This document shows, piece by piece, positions 33,684 through 42,215 of a stretch of 64,000 nucleotides of DNA. The notes beneath the pieces were generated by a model. The model was not told the origin of the DNA and did not search any database. It saw only the letters and a program-made list of their open reading frames with translations. The DNA is taken from positions 1 to 64,000 of the forward strand of contig DCVT01000001.1 in NCBI GenBank assembly GCA_002328075.1, written 5' to 3'. Within the stretch, counting starts at the first letter, position 1; each line of letters begins with the position of its first letter. The translations under genes and the position numbers were made by a program. Source of the stretch: Anaerolineales bacterium UBA2181. Lineage in GTDB: Bacteria > Chloroflexota > Anaerolineae > Promineifilales > UBA4811.

Positions 33684-34021
33684 CGGTTGAACCCCACAGC
33701 TAAAACGTCATTCATGGGCCTAACCTCGCCGAACGGGCAGAGGACCCGGCAGTTGGCTCCGCGCCCCACGCACTGGTTCTCCCGGTCCTTGCCCTCGTCG
33801 GCGGTCGCGCTGGCGCTCACCCTGTCAACCACACCGTCAGCAACCGACGCCACGGCACGCCCGACTTGCTCCTCAGGCGCAGGCCACGTAAGCACCTGGT
33901 GCGCTACGGCCGCGGCTGTGTATGCCGGCGAGAACCTATCATTGAGCGGGACTCGGCTAGCGATCTCTCCCTCCAGCACTAACGTCTGCGGACCGGTAGC
34001 ACCTATCCACTTTTGGGACAT
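33680..34021 (-). CDS. Hypothetical protein (113 aa), translationally coupled to a thioesterase
   Basis: Not recognised. The start is taken at ATG 34021, preceded by GAGGGG; a longer frame reaches 34138. The protein has a mixed composition with VASVADGVVDRVSAS in the middle and a Cys-containing segment (CVGRGANCRVLCP). It overlaps the thioesterase gene by 4 bp, which is the main argument for it being real. It lies 100 bp after cofC on the same strand. Confidence 0.45.
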   Translation of the reverse strand: MSQKWIGATGPQTLVLEGEIASRVPLNDRFSPAYTAAAVAHQVLTWPAPEEQVGRAVASVADGVVDRVSASATADEGKDRENQCVGRGANCRVLCPFGEVRPMNDVLAVGFNR

Positions 34022-34121
34022 AGAGCCCCTCGGTTGGGTGCCATTCTCCGCTCTTCTGCCATGACCTATCCTACAACGTTCAAGCACGGATAGCAAGTAT
34101 ACCCGGTCCGGCGCCGTGGAG

Positions 34122-34790
34122 TCAACTGGTTGCTTCACCGGCCGGGTGCCGGCCGGCGACAGCGCAGATATCCGGCCCGGCGGGGTGATGCGCGCTCAGG
34201 CATTCAAGATCGGAAGGAACGTCCAGGTCCAGGGCCAGATGAGGGTGATGCACCGTCACACAGGCAAGACGGTGCGAGTAGCACTGCTCCCGGTGCATTC
34301 GGTAGCTATCCTCTCCATACTGGAATTCGATGCCGGGCGGCAGATGATAGGCCAACAGATTCGTCCCTTTGCCATGCCGATCCGTCGCAACGATGAACCG
34401 CTTGCAGCCTGGTCCTGGGGTCTCTACCAGCGACAGGACCCACTCAACGTCTTCCGGCTGGAGCAACGGTAAATCAATGGGGACCACCATGGCAACCTGG
34501 GCGCCGCAGGCCAGCGCCTGCGCAGACGCCTGCTGCAGCGCCGGGTTCAATCCGGCCGGCTGGTCCTCGTGAACCGGTCGGCAACCCTGCTCCTGCGCCG
34601 CCTCCAGCGCCAGGGGGTCGGAACTGACCACTGCGATCTCTGCCAGCCCAGGGACCATTCGGAGGACATGAAGGGTTCTCTCCAAGAGCTGTCGACTCAG
34701 CGCCAGGCGGCCGGCAGGGGAAAGCACCGCTGCCAGACGGGTCTTGCTCCGCGCCAACTCCTTCACCGGAACGATGCCCCAGACCGTCAC
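34122..34790 (-). CDS. cofC: 2-phospho-L-lactate (or phosphoenolpyruvate) guanylyltransferase CofC
   Basis: A 222-residue enzyme that activates 2-phospholactate or PEP with GTP for coenzyme F420 synthesis. GIVPVKELARSKTRLAAVLS near the start and VPIDLPLLQPEDVE in the middle are characteristic, followed by GTNLLAYHLP and FQYGEDSYRMHRE. Start is GTG 34790, sharing GTGA with the stop of the upstream cofD. The C-terminal 25 residues, rich in His and Pro, are beyond the usual domain. Confidence 0.93.
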   Translation of the reverse strand: MTVWGIVPVKELARSKTRLAAVLSPAGRLALSRQLLERTLHVLRMVPGLAEIAVVSSDPLALEAAQEQGCRPVHEDQPAGLNPALQQASAQALACGAQVAMVVPIDLPLLQPEDVEWVLSLVETPGPGCKRFIVATDRHGKGTNLLAYHLPPGIEFQYGEDSYRMHREQCYSHRLACVTVHHPHLALDLDVPSDLECLSAHHPAGPDICAVAGRHPAGEATS

Positions 34791-35749
34791 CGGGCGCCTT
34801 TCTGATTCAGGTCGGGCCGCATCGATCCCACCCAGTCCAGGATGCACGACGCCAGTCCAATCCTGTCCGAGTCAGTGCGCATCCAGGTGGAGGCCGGCAA
34901 CGCAGCAATGCCCAGCGCTTCGATCGCCGGCGTCAGCGACTCATCCGCCTGGTCCAGAACCAAGCCAGATAACAGGCCGGCCCCGTACCACCGGGCGACC
35001 CCCAGTGGCGAGACTTCCATGCCCAGTTGGGCCATCATCTTGGCGGCCGGGCCCTTGACAGCCCGACCTCCGATGATGGGACTGACCGCCACCACCATCC
35101 TTTGTCTGGATTCCAGCGCTTCCCTGACGGAAGACACGTTCAGGATCGGGGCCACGCTGACCAGGGGGTTGGACGGCGCAATCAAGATCAGGTCGGCCAT
35201 ATCCAGAGCCTCAAGTACCTGACTCGAGGCAGCTGGTCGGGGTAGCGGAAGGATCACCTTCCGGACGGCGGGTTGCCATCGGCGGCGTACAAACCACTCT
35301 TGAAAAGACAGGACCCCCTCCGCCGTGTCGACCAAGGTAGGGGCAGGTTGGTCGGCCATGGGAAGCAATCGCTGTCGGACTCCCAAAGCGTGGCACAGGT
35401 GGGCGGTTACCTGCGTCAGCGTCAGCCCGGCTGCCAACAACTCGGTCCGCGCCAGGTGGGTTCCCAGGTCTTGGTCGCCCAACCGAAACCAGGTAGAGCC
35501 GCGGTACCGGGCAACGCTCTCCATGGCGCCAAAGGAATCGCCCTTCACACCCCAACCAGAGTCCGGATCCGCCATTCCTGCCAGCGTGTACATGACGGTG
35601 TCCAGGTCGGGGCAGATCGTGAGACCGAGGTGGGTCAGGTCGTCACCAGTGTTCCCCAGGATGGTCAGCTCTTCCGGAGCCAATACCTGCGCCAGACCCC
35701 AGACAAGCTTGGCACCGCCAACTCCACCGGCGAGAACTGTGGTTCTCAT
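34787..35749 (-). CDS. cofD: 2-phospho-L-lactate transferase CofD
   Basis: A 320-residue enzyme transferring the phospholactyl (or phosphoenolpyruvyl) moiety from the GDP-activated form to the deazaflavin FO. Motifs: LAGGVGGAKLVWGL, NTGDDLTHLGLTICPDLDTVMYTLAG, GDQDLGTHL and SPIIGGRAVKGPA. It forms a pair with cofC; FO synthase and CofE are not in the window. It sits at the start of a long minus-strand run that includes the molybdenum-hydroxylase genes. Confidence 0.95.
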   Translation of the reverse strand: MRTTVLAGGVGGAKLVWGLAQVLAPEELTILGNTGDDLTHLGLTICPDLDTVMYTLAGMADPDSGWGVKGDSFGAMESVARYRGSTWFRLGDQDLGTHLARTELLAAGLTLTQVTAHLCHALGVRQRLLPMADQPAPTLVDTAEGVLSFQEWFVRRRWQPAVRKVILPLPRPAASSQVLEALDMADLILIAPSNPLVSVAPILNVSSVREALESRQRMVVAVSPIIGGRAVKGPAAKMMAQLGMEVSPLGVARWYGAGLLSGLVLDQADESLTPAIEALGIAALPASTWMRTDSDRIGLASCILDWVGSMRPDLNQKGAR

Positions 35750-36036
35750 TAGTTCCTAACGGGGCCGAAACCCCAACTGAGCGCTCGTATCTCCATCCGA
35801 CGCAGAGTCCTTCCCGCAGTCGATTCAACGCCGATCAGCCTGCCGGAGCGCGCCCGTTCCTTCTGCCCGGAATTGTAGCCCATGCCGCGGTTGGTGGCAA
35901 AGCACCTTCGTGGGCTGAACACGCCCTGGAAGCATGAGCCTGCTAAACTGCCCTCTCTGTCCTATCAAGCACCGCAATGGAGACGCATCGACAGGACGGT
36001 CGGCCCCCACGTCGCACCCCCAAGCCATGTCTCTGG

Positions 36037-36049
36037 TACAATAACGCTG
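36037..36049 (+). promoter_or_regulatory. -10 element of a probable leaderless message
   Basis: TACAAT at 36037-36042, preceded by TGG (extended -10), is 6 nt before the GTG at 36049. No Shine-Dalgarno lies between. The rest of the 299-bp gap upstream (35750-36048) shows nothing else recognisable. Confidence 0.5.
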
Positions 36050-37116
36050 TGGACGGCAGCACCTCTCAGTTTGTGTTCACCGCCGCGCCGGAGGCAGCAC
36101 TGGTTGCATTCCGGGAGATCCAGCGGGTCGACCCAAAGGCCCGTCTGCTGGATTGGCTGGCGCCCGGGATCGGCCGTGCAGCCACGGATCTAGAGTGGGA
36201 CCGGTTGGCAGCCACGCTGAGACGGCGGCCGCCCCTGTTCGTGCGCCACGTGTGCCCGGTCCAGGTGACGGTCCGGTTGGCAGGATCCCGGCAGGATCTA
36301 GACCTGTTGTCGGATGCGGCCGCTACGCTGAAGCCCTCTTTGAATCCATCCCTCTCGTTCTCGGTCCAGACCCGAATCCTGGCGGACCAAACCGTGTACG
36401 GCCGGTTCAACGTGAACGAGCGTCTGGCGGCCGTCCTGAGTGCAGACGGGGCAGCGATCGACGTGCGCCAACCGGCTCAGGTCCTTTCGGTGGTTTGCAC
36501 GCTAGACCAGGGTTACCTGGGTCTCTCTCAGACGGCAGACAACCTCAGTGATTGGGCAGGGGGCGAGCGACGGTTCAAACGCGAGCAGGGACAGGTCAGC
36601 CGTTCCGAGTTCAAGCTGCTGGAAGCCATGGAGCTGTTCGGGCTAGAGTTTCCCAGCGGTGGGCAGGGCTTGGACCTGGGCGCTGCGCCGGGAGGGTGGA
36701 CCCGGGTGATGCGGCGCCACGCCATGCGGGTGGTGGCTGTCGATCCGGCGCAGCTGCACCCGATTCTGGCTTCGGACCCGGTTGTGGAACACGTGCGTCA
36801 ACTGGCGCACAGCTTCCTGACCAACCCGAGATACGCCGATTTGCGGTTCGACGTGATCCTGAGTGACGCGCGGATGGATGCACGAGATTCCGCCCGGCTC
36901 ATGGTGATGGCCGCCGACCGCTTGCGCCGTGATGGCTGGGCCCTGGTAACCCTCAAGTTGCCGCAACGGGACATGGCCGAGATCGCGATTCGGGCGATTC
37001 GCATCCTTCGTCCGCGTTACTTTGTGGTCGGCGCGCGGCAACTCTTTCATGACCGTTCAGAAATCACGGTAGCCCTCACGTTGCGCGGCGCAGCGCCCAA
37101 CCGCACTGGGCCGTAG
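36049..37116 (+). CDS. FtsJ/RlmM-like RNA methyltransferase
   Basis: A 355-residue protein. The C-terminal half (about 185-345) is a Rossmann methyltransferase with QGLDLGAAPGGWTRVM (SAM motif I), a DVILSDARMD motif IV, LKLPQ and SEITVAL: this fits the K-D-K-E tetrad of 2'-O-methylating FtsJ-type enzymes. The N-terminal half resembles THUMP-like RNA-binding regions of RlmM. So it is likely to methylate rRNA or tRNA at a ribose. The start at GTG 36049, not the more upstream ATG, is supported by the -10 element only 6 nt away. The target RNA is unknown. Confidence 0.8.
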   Translation: MDGSTSQFVFTAAPEAALVAFREIQRVDPKARLLDWLAPGIGRAATDLEWDRLAATLRRRPPLFVRHVCPVQVTVRLAGSRQDLDLLSDAAATLKPSLNPSLSFSVQTRILADQTVYGRFNVNERLAAVLSADGAAIDVRQPAQVLSVVCTLDQGYLGLSQTADNLSDWAGGERRFKREQGQVSRSEFKLLEAMELFGLEFPSGGQGLDLGAAPGGWTRVMRRHAMRVVAVDPAQLHPILASDPVVEHVRQLAHSFLTNPRYADLRFDVILSDARMDARDSARLMVMAADRLRRDGWALVTLKLPQRDMAEIAIRAIRILRPRYFVVGARQLFHDRSEITVALTLRGAAPNRTGP

Positions 37117-37281
37117 GTTGGGTCCCGCCACGAGCTTTGGGCGCCCGGCCGGACGAAGGGACTGGGACACAACGGCCGGGAAATGGTGGGGCATCTGTGC
37201 AGCAACGCGCGGAGGATGAGCGTCAGCCGGCCACGGTTACCTCGTGCCGTCCCTATCTCGGCCAACCGTGGGCGTTCCCAT

Positions 37282-37349
37282 CGCAATATGGCGAAACGCG
37301 GTGGCGGTCGTGTCTGCATATTGCGCGGTCGGTACAATCATGCCATAAT
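37282..37349 (+). promoter_or_regulatory. Fur-gene promoter with perfect 9-bp inverted repeat
   Basis: TTGCGC (37321-37326), 17 bp, CATAAT (37344-37349). CGCAATATG (37282-37290) and CATATTGCG (37317-37325) are a perfect inverted repeat 26 bp apart, and the right arm overlaps the -35. This suggests cooperative binding of a dimeric regulator, perhaps the Fur-family protein itself. Confidence 0.55.
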
Positions 37350-37386
37350 ACCGGTGACGGCGCCGCGATGGTAAGCAGGGTGGCTC

Positions 37387-37845
37387 ATGTCGTGTGAAGA
37401 GACGTTTGCGCAACAGCTCCGGGAGCGGGGATTCCGTCTGACTCCCCAACGCGAGATGGTCCTGGCGGTGTTGCACCAGACGGAGGGGTTGGTGACGGCC
37501 GAGGCCATCCATCAGCAGGTGCGGCACATCAGTTCCGCGGTGGACATATCAACGGTCTATCGAACGCTGGATCTGTTGACTGAGCTGCAGATGATCTCTA
37601 TGTTGGATCTTGGTGACGGACAGCGTCGCTACGAATTTGTCGGCAGGTCTGCGCTCCATCATCATCTCCTGTGCAATCGATGCGGGGGGCTTACGCGCGT
37701 GGATGCGTCTCAACTGCAGCTCCTGTCGGATCACATCCAGCGCGAGTTTAACTTTGAGGTGGATCTGGGTTCAATGACCTTTCGCGGCCTGTGCGGGAAT
37801 TGCGCGGCGAACCCTCCAGGGGGGCATTCAGCCCACACCGAGTAG
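37387..37845 (+). CDS. Fur-family metalloregulator
   Basis: A 152-residue dimeric DNA-binding regulator. Winged-helix region is about residues 10-85 with GFRLTPQREMVL and ISTVYRTLDLL; regulatory metal ligands are in HHHLLCNRCGG; the structural zinc site has CxxC (CNRC) and C-x-x-C (CGNC). The combination is typical of the Fur/Zur/PerR superfamily. There is no clear sequence basis for choosing iron, zinc or peroxide as the signal. It lies 6 bp upstream of pcm, so the two are probably in one transcript. Confidence 0.93.
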   Translation: MSCEETFAQQLRERGFRLTPQREMVLAVLHQTEGLVTAEAIHQQVRHISSAVDISTVYRTLDLLTELQMISMLDLGDGQRRYEFVGRSALHHHLLCNRCGGLTRVDASQLQLLSDHIQREFNFEVDLGSMTFRGLCGNCAANPPGGHSAHTE

Positions 37846-37851
37846 CCATCT

Positions 37852-38538
37852 ATGTCCAAACCGACCCCGGACCTGGACGCGCTGCGCCTCAAGATGGTTC
37901 AGGACCAACTTGGCCGCCGCGACATCACCGACCCGAGGGTTTTGGAGGCTATGCGAACGGTGCCCCGCCACCTGTTTGTGCCGCAGGATTTGGTGCACAT
38001 GGCTTACTGGGACGGGCCATTGGCTATCGGCGAGGGACAGACCATCTCGCAACCCTACATCGTGGCACTCATGACTCAACTTATGCACTTGCAGGGTGAC
38101 GAGAAGGTGTTGGAGATAGGATGTGGGTCCGGATATCAGGCGGCCGTGTTGGCTTTATTGGCCCGATCTGTGTTGACCATTGAGCGTCATGCGGTGCTGG
38201 CAGACCGGGCCCGGGAACGGCTAAAGGCCTTGGGGTATGACAACGTGCGCGTGCACATCGGAGACGGAAGCGTCGGGATGCCGGCCGAAGCTCCGTTTGA
38301 CGGGATCCTCATCACCGCTGGCGCGCCAGATATTCCGCTGACACTCAAGGAGCAGGTGGCTCCTGGAGGCCGAATCGTGGCCCCGGTAGGCAGGCTGGAC
38401 AACCAGGTGCTGGAGGTGCTCGAACATCGCGGCCGAACCTGGCATGTCGAGCGATCGATCCCGGTCATGTTTGTGCCTTTGATCGGCGTCCACGGCTGGG
38501 ATGAGAGGGAGTATGACCGTGGACGATGGTTTACCTAA
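37852..38538 (+). CDS. pcm: Protein-L-isoaspartate O-methyltransferase
   Basis: A 228-residue repair enzyme methylating isoaspartyl residues. SAM motif I EIGCGSGYQAAVLA, the DITDPRVLEAMRTVPRHLFVP N-terminal segment, DGPLAIGEGQTISQPYIVA and FDGILITAGAPDIP are all present. The protein has a C-terminal extension of about 20 residues. ATG 37852 follows the fur gene by 6 bp, so protein repair may be controlled with metal/oxidative stress. Confidence 0.95.
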   Translation: MSKPTPDLDALRLKMVQDQLGRRDITDPRVLEAMRTVPRHLFVPQDLVHMAYWDGPLAIGEGQTISQPYIVALMTQLMHLQGDEKVLEIGCGSGYQAAVLALLARSVLTIERHAVLADRARERLKALGYDNVRVHIGDGSVGMPAEAPFDGILITAGAPDIPLTLKEQVAPGGRIVAPVGRLDNQVLEVLEHRGRTWHVERSIPVMFVPLIGVHGWDEREYDRGRWFT

Positions 38539-38544
38539 CTTGAG

Positions 38545-39852
38545 TCAGGCAGCCGCCTCGGGCCCGGCAACTGCCAGGGCGTAGCGGTCCGCATCCAAGT
38601 ACTTACGGACTGCTGCCTGGATCTGCTCAGCGGTTATCTCGCGCATCATATCGGGGTATCGCTGCAGGTAATCCAGGCCAAGGTTGTACATCTCCATGGT
38701 CAACAGCAGCGATGACACTCCATCGTTGGTCTCCAGGTCAAGTGGCAACGAGCCGACAAGAAAGCTCTGGTTATCGGCCAGCTCTTCGGCCGGCACAATA
38801 TCGTCCTGCATCCTACGGACCTGGTCGCGGATGCTGGCAACCGCGCGCGAGACATTGTCCGGGCTGACGCCGGCTGTCACGAACCAGGGTGCCGGTCCGG
38901 GGGCTACCCTCAATACGCTGTAGGCGTAATAGGCCAGACCCTGACGGTCACGCACCTCGCTGCCCAACCGGCCCATCAAACCAAATACGCCCAGGATGGT
39001 GTTAGCCAAACGAGCTGCTCGATAGTCTGGGTCCGAACGGCATGGCCCTGGTGCACCCAGCACAAGGCCCGACTGGCTCTTTCCCGGCACAAAAGCGTGC
39101 TTCTCGTGGGCAGCAGTCAGGGGTTGCAGCGGCGGCAAACTGAGCTGCGAGTCGGGCGCGCCCGGAGCGGCCGACCAACGACCCAGCGTGGCTTCCAGCT
39201 TCTTCAACACCTCCCCTGCCCGCACGTCGCCGACAACCACGATGATCATTCGCCGCGGACCGTAGTAGCGATGGTGAAAGTTGACAATATCCCGGCGAGT
39301 GATGGCACTCACGGTATCGACGGAGCCGGCGGGGTTGCGGCTGTACAGGTGTTCCGCCGGGTAGGCAAGCTTGAGGAAATCGTTCATCGACACATGGCGG
39401 GTGTCGTGCGCCTGGATCTGCAGCCCGGTGATGATCTCGCCGCGCAGCTTTCGGATCTGGTCGGCCGGAAAAGCTGGCGTGTACAAAGCGTCTCGCAGCA
39501 GGTCCAACAGCAGGTCCAGATCCTCAACCAGGCACTGACCAGAAAAGGTGGTCGCGTGCGAACCGGCGCCAAAGGCCAGGCTGGCTCCTACTGACTCCAG
39601 AGCCTCGAAAACCTGGGCAAAAGTCCGCTGACCCGCACCGCGCATAAGCGCCGCGGCGGTAAAGCCAGCCAGACCCTCTTTTGAGGGTTGTGTGTTAATG
39701 GATCCGACTTGAAGCGCCCCAACCACTGACACCGTGGGTACGACATGGTTTTCGCGCACCAGCACTACGATTCCGTTGGGCAACTCGTGTCGCACGACGT
39801 CCTGCGGACCGGGAACGGATTGTGGCCGTTGGTTTTCAGCGACGCGGATCAT
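38545..39852 (-). CDS. Inactive M16-family protease-like subunit
   Basis: A 435-residue paralogue of the M16 peptidases (insulinase/processing-peptidase family). The zinc motif HxxEH is lost: the region reads GLAGFTAAALMRGA, where active relatives have GLAHFxEHMxFKG. It therefore probably forms the noncatalytic partner in a heterodimer with the adjacent M16 gene, as in mitochondrial processing peptidase and bacterial pairs. It is the second gene of the pair, 73 bp after the active one. AGGAGA precedes ATG 39852, which fixes the start. Confidence 0.88.
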   Translation of the reverse strand: MIRVAENQRPQSVPGPQDVVRHELPNGIVVLVRENHVVPTVSVVGALQVGSINTQPSKEGLAGFTAAALMRGAGQRTFAQVFEALESVGASLAFGAGSHATTFSGQCLVEDLDLLLDLLRDALYTPAFPADQIRKLRGEIITGLQIQAHDTRHVSMNDFLKLAYPAEHLYSRNPAGSVDTVSAITRRDIVNFHHRYYGPRRMIIVVVGDVRAGEVLKKLEATLGRWSAAPGAPDSQLSLPPLQPLTAAHEKHAFVPGKSQSGLVLGAPGPCRSDPDYRAARLANTILGVFGLMGRLGSEVRDRQGLAYYAYSVLRVAPGPAPWFVTAGVSPDNVSRAVASIRDQVRRMQDDIVPAEELADNQSFLVGSLPLDLETNDGVSSLLLTMEMYNLGLDYLQRYPDMMREITAEQIQAAVRKYLDADRYALAVAGPEAAA

Positions 39853-39925
39853 CTTTCTCCTGGTCAATAGGTGTATTCACATGGTCGCGGCAGGCAGCCG
39901 CATTGGCGGCTGTCGCATCGATAGT

Positions 39926-41233
39926 TCATCGGCCGGGAATGTACCTGCCAACCGTGCGGCGTCTTCGATCCAAGTATCGAGCGGCCACACGGGCAACGTC
40001 GTCCAGCGTGACCCCTTGGAGGTTGTCCAGATAGCCTCCAAACCAGGTGTGGGATCCCGCAACAACTTGGCTCAAACCCAGCCAGGATCCCTGATCGGTC
40101 ACGCTGTCGCTGCCAAACGCAAAAGACGCTTTGGCTCGTTTAATAGCGCACGCCAATTCTGTCTCGGTCACCGGATGGCTCTCAAGGAGTCGTGCTATTT
40201 CGGCATCGATGGCCGACTCCACCAGATCCAGCCTCTCAATCGGAGAGCGGTTCCGGCCGCGTTCTGGAGCACGCACGGTGGCGGAGATGCTGTATAGTGC
40301 CGGATCGATGCTGGGTGACAAGCCGCCATCCACTCCTGCTGCAAGTTCGGTCTCCACCAGCGCCTTGTACAAGCGCGAGCTCTTGTTGGTGGTGCTGCCG
40401 CCTGCTACGCCGTCCGAATCCCCCAACAGCGCAGAACCGAGCACGACGAGAGGGAAATAGTCCGGGTCGCTGACGTTGGGTGCCCGATACGACATGAGCA
40501 AGTAGGCCGTGTCGCCATCTCCTTCCACGTTCACTCGCCGTTCTCCACGCTGTTCAGGTTCGTGACTGTTCACAGGCCGGATGGTCGGGCCGCGCTCCAG
40601 CCGCCCAAACCGCTCCTCGACCTGCGCCAACATCCGTTCCCCATTCAGGTCGCCTGCCACAACGACTACGGCATTGCCGGGGCAGTAATAGGAACGGTAA
40701 TGCCGGTACAGGTCTTCGCGGGTGATGGTCTCCAGGTCCGCCATATTGCCGATGACAGTATGGTGGTAGGGATGCACTCGGAAAGCGGCCGCCCGGACCT
40801 CTTCTGACAGCAGAAAGGTGGGATGGTTCTCCAACCCCTGACGTTCGGAAATGATGACGGTACGCTCAGCCTCCACCTCAGCGGGATCGAACAGCGAATT
40901 TTGCATACGGTCAGCCTCAATCACCAGACTCAAACCTATGTCGGACGCCGACATCGTCTGATAATAGGCTGTGAAATCGAACGATGTATACGCGTTCCAC
41001 TGACCTCCCAATCGGGCAAGGGCCCGGTCGAGCTCACCGGACGGAAAGGTCGGGGTGCCCTTGAACATCATATGCTCGGTCCAGTGAGAGATGCCCGTAA
41101 TGCCAGATGCCTCGTTGCGACTACCAACCCGGTAGTAGATCCAAAAAGTGGCAACCGGGGCGTGGTGCATCTCACGGATGAGAACGGTCAGGCCGTTCTC
41201 CAGAACGGTGCAGCTGGTCTGGTGTTGATCCAT
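39926..41233 (-). CDS. Zinc-dependent M16-family peptidase
   Basis: A 435-residue metallopeptidase. ISHWTEHMMFKGT supplies the HxxEH zinc site and the distal Glu lies about 70 residues later, in the EVEAERTVIISER region. With the partner above it should form a heterodimer enclosing peptides. GGGAG precedes ATG 41233, which fixes the start. No signal peptide is visible, so it is probably cytoplasmic. Substrate is unknown. Confidence 0.93.
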   Translation of the reverse strand: MDQHQTSCTVLENGLTVLIREMHHAPVATFWIYYRVGSRNEASGITGISHWTEHMMFKGTPTFPSGELDRALARLGGQWNAYTSFDFTAYYQTMSASDIGLSLVIEADRMQNSLFDPAEVEAERTVIISERQGLENHPTFLLSEEVRAAAFRVHPYHHTVIGNMADLETITREDLYRHYRSYYCPGNAVVVVAGDLNGERMLAQVEERFGRLERGPTIRPVNSHEPEQRGERRVNVEGDGDTAYLLMSYRAPNVSDPDYFPLVVLGSALLGDSDGVAGGSTTNKSSRLYKALVETELAAGVDGGLSPSIDPALYSISATVRAPERGRNRSPIERLDLVESAIDAEIARLLESHPVTETELACAIKRAKASFAFGSDSVTDQGSWLGLSQVVAGSHTWFGGYLDNLQGVTLDDVARVAARYLDRRRRTVGRYIPGR

Positions 41234-41346
41234 AAATTCTCCCATGCCGGCACACATGCTCCGGCAGATTATACTGGCTGGAAACCGGTCGGCAAGAGAC
41301 GTGTTCAGTTAAGAGCCGAGAGGGCACAGCCCGTGGGCAGTCCCCA

Positions 41347-42192
41347 TCAAAGGATGCCGAACCGAAGAAGAAAGTGAATCACAATCAGCGCGGTGCCCAG
41401 CAGAAAAGCCACCACCGCCAGCCGCAGCCACCACTTGCTGGTCACAAAGGTCGGTACGGCGCCGGCCTCAACAGCAGCGACTCTGGTCGTTGGCGGCGAA
41501 ACTGGCAAAGTTGGCGAACGCATACGGTATTGGTCCAACACCTCGGCCGAAAGCTCTACATCCTCACGTTCGCTGCGTTCCAGGGCACCCAGGAGAAAGC
41601 CCAAAAGGCCCACGTTCTCCTTGGAGCGCATGTCAGCCGCCGCCTGGTATTGCCCGCCAAAGCTATCGACCAGCCCACCTTCGATGGCCTTCTCCACTCG
41701 CTGTACTCCCCAACCCGCTACCGAGTTCCGCACCTCGCGGGGGGCCAGCTGGTATACCCAGGCCGGAATGTCTCCGATCGCTGCCAGCACATCCACGGCC
41801 GGGGTGCCACGGAGCGATTCCGACGCAACCTCTCGGGGAGTGCCGGACGGGTGGTCGGCTGCCGGCGTCCGGGACGGGCCGGATTCGAGGTCCGGCAGCA
41901 GTTCCAGGTCCCGCAAAACCAGGTGGAATCGGGCAGCCTGCGAGGAAAAGCTCAGGTGTCCAGTTGCCCGTACAAGCTGTCCTTCAGCCAACTCGAAATC
42001 GGGCTTGACGTTACGAGCAACCTTGCAGCGGAGTGCGTAGCCGGCGTCCCGGAGGGTGAACTGAATGGGCCTTCCACCACCCGTCCAGATGATCTGGCTG
42101 ACCGTCCCGGTGGCAAACAGCAGCCCCAGGTCTAGTTGTGGCGGCAGCAGAGCAAAGAGCCGGGTGTTGATGTGGCTGATCGGCATGTCCAT
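41347..42192 (-). CDS. Tail-anchored protein of unknown function (281 aa)
   Basis: Not recognised. Residues about 15-100 contain beta-rich stretches resembling an OB fold (RLFALLPPQLDLGLLFATG and SFSSQAARFHLVLRDLEL); a charged linker follows and the C-terminus ends in a hydrophobic helix (WWLRLAVVAFLLGTALIVIHFLL), so it is likely anchored by its tail with the rest in the cytoplasm. It lies 23 bp downstream of the secreted CAP protein gene on the same strand. An OB-like fold might bind nucleic acid or oligosaccharide, but the match is weak. Confidence 0.65.
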   Translation of the reverse strand: MDMPISHINTRLFALLPPQLDLGLLFATGTVSQIIWTGGGRPIQFTLRDAGYALRCKVARNVKPDFELAEGQLVRATGHLSFSSQAARFHLVLRDLELLPDLESGPSRTPAADHPSGTPREVASESLRGTPAVDVLAAIGDIPAWVYQLAPREVRNSVAGWGVQRVEKAIEGGLVDSFGGQYQAAADMRSKENVGLLGFLLGALERSEREDVELSAEVLDQYRMRSPTLPVSPPTTRVAAVEAGAVPTFVTSKWWLRLAVVAFLLGTALIVIHFLLRFGIL

Positions 42193-42215
42193 GGGGAATC
42201 ACGTTGCCAAAACGC

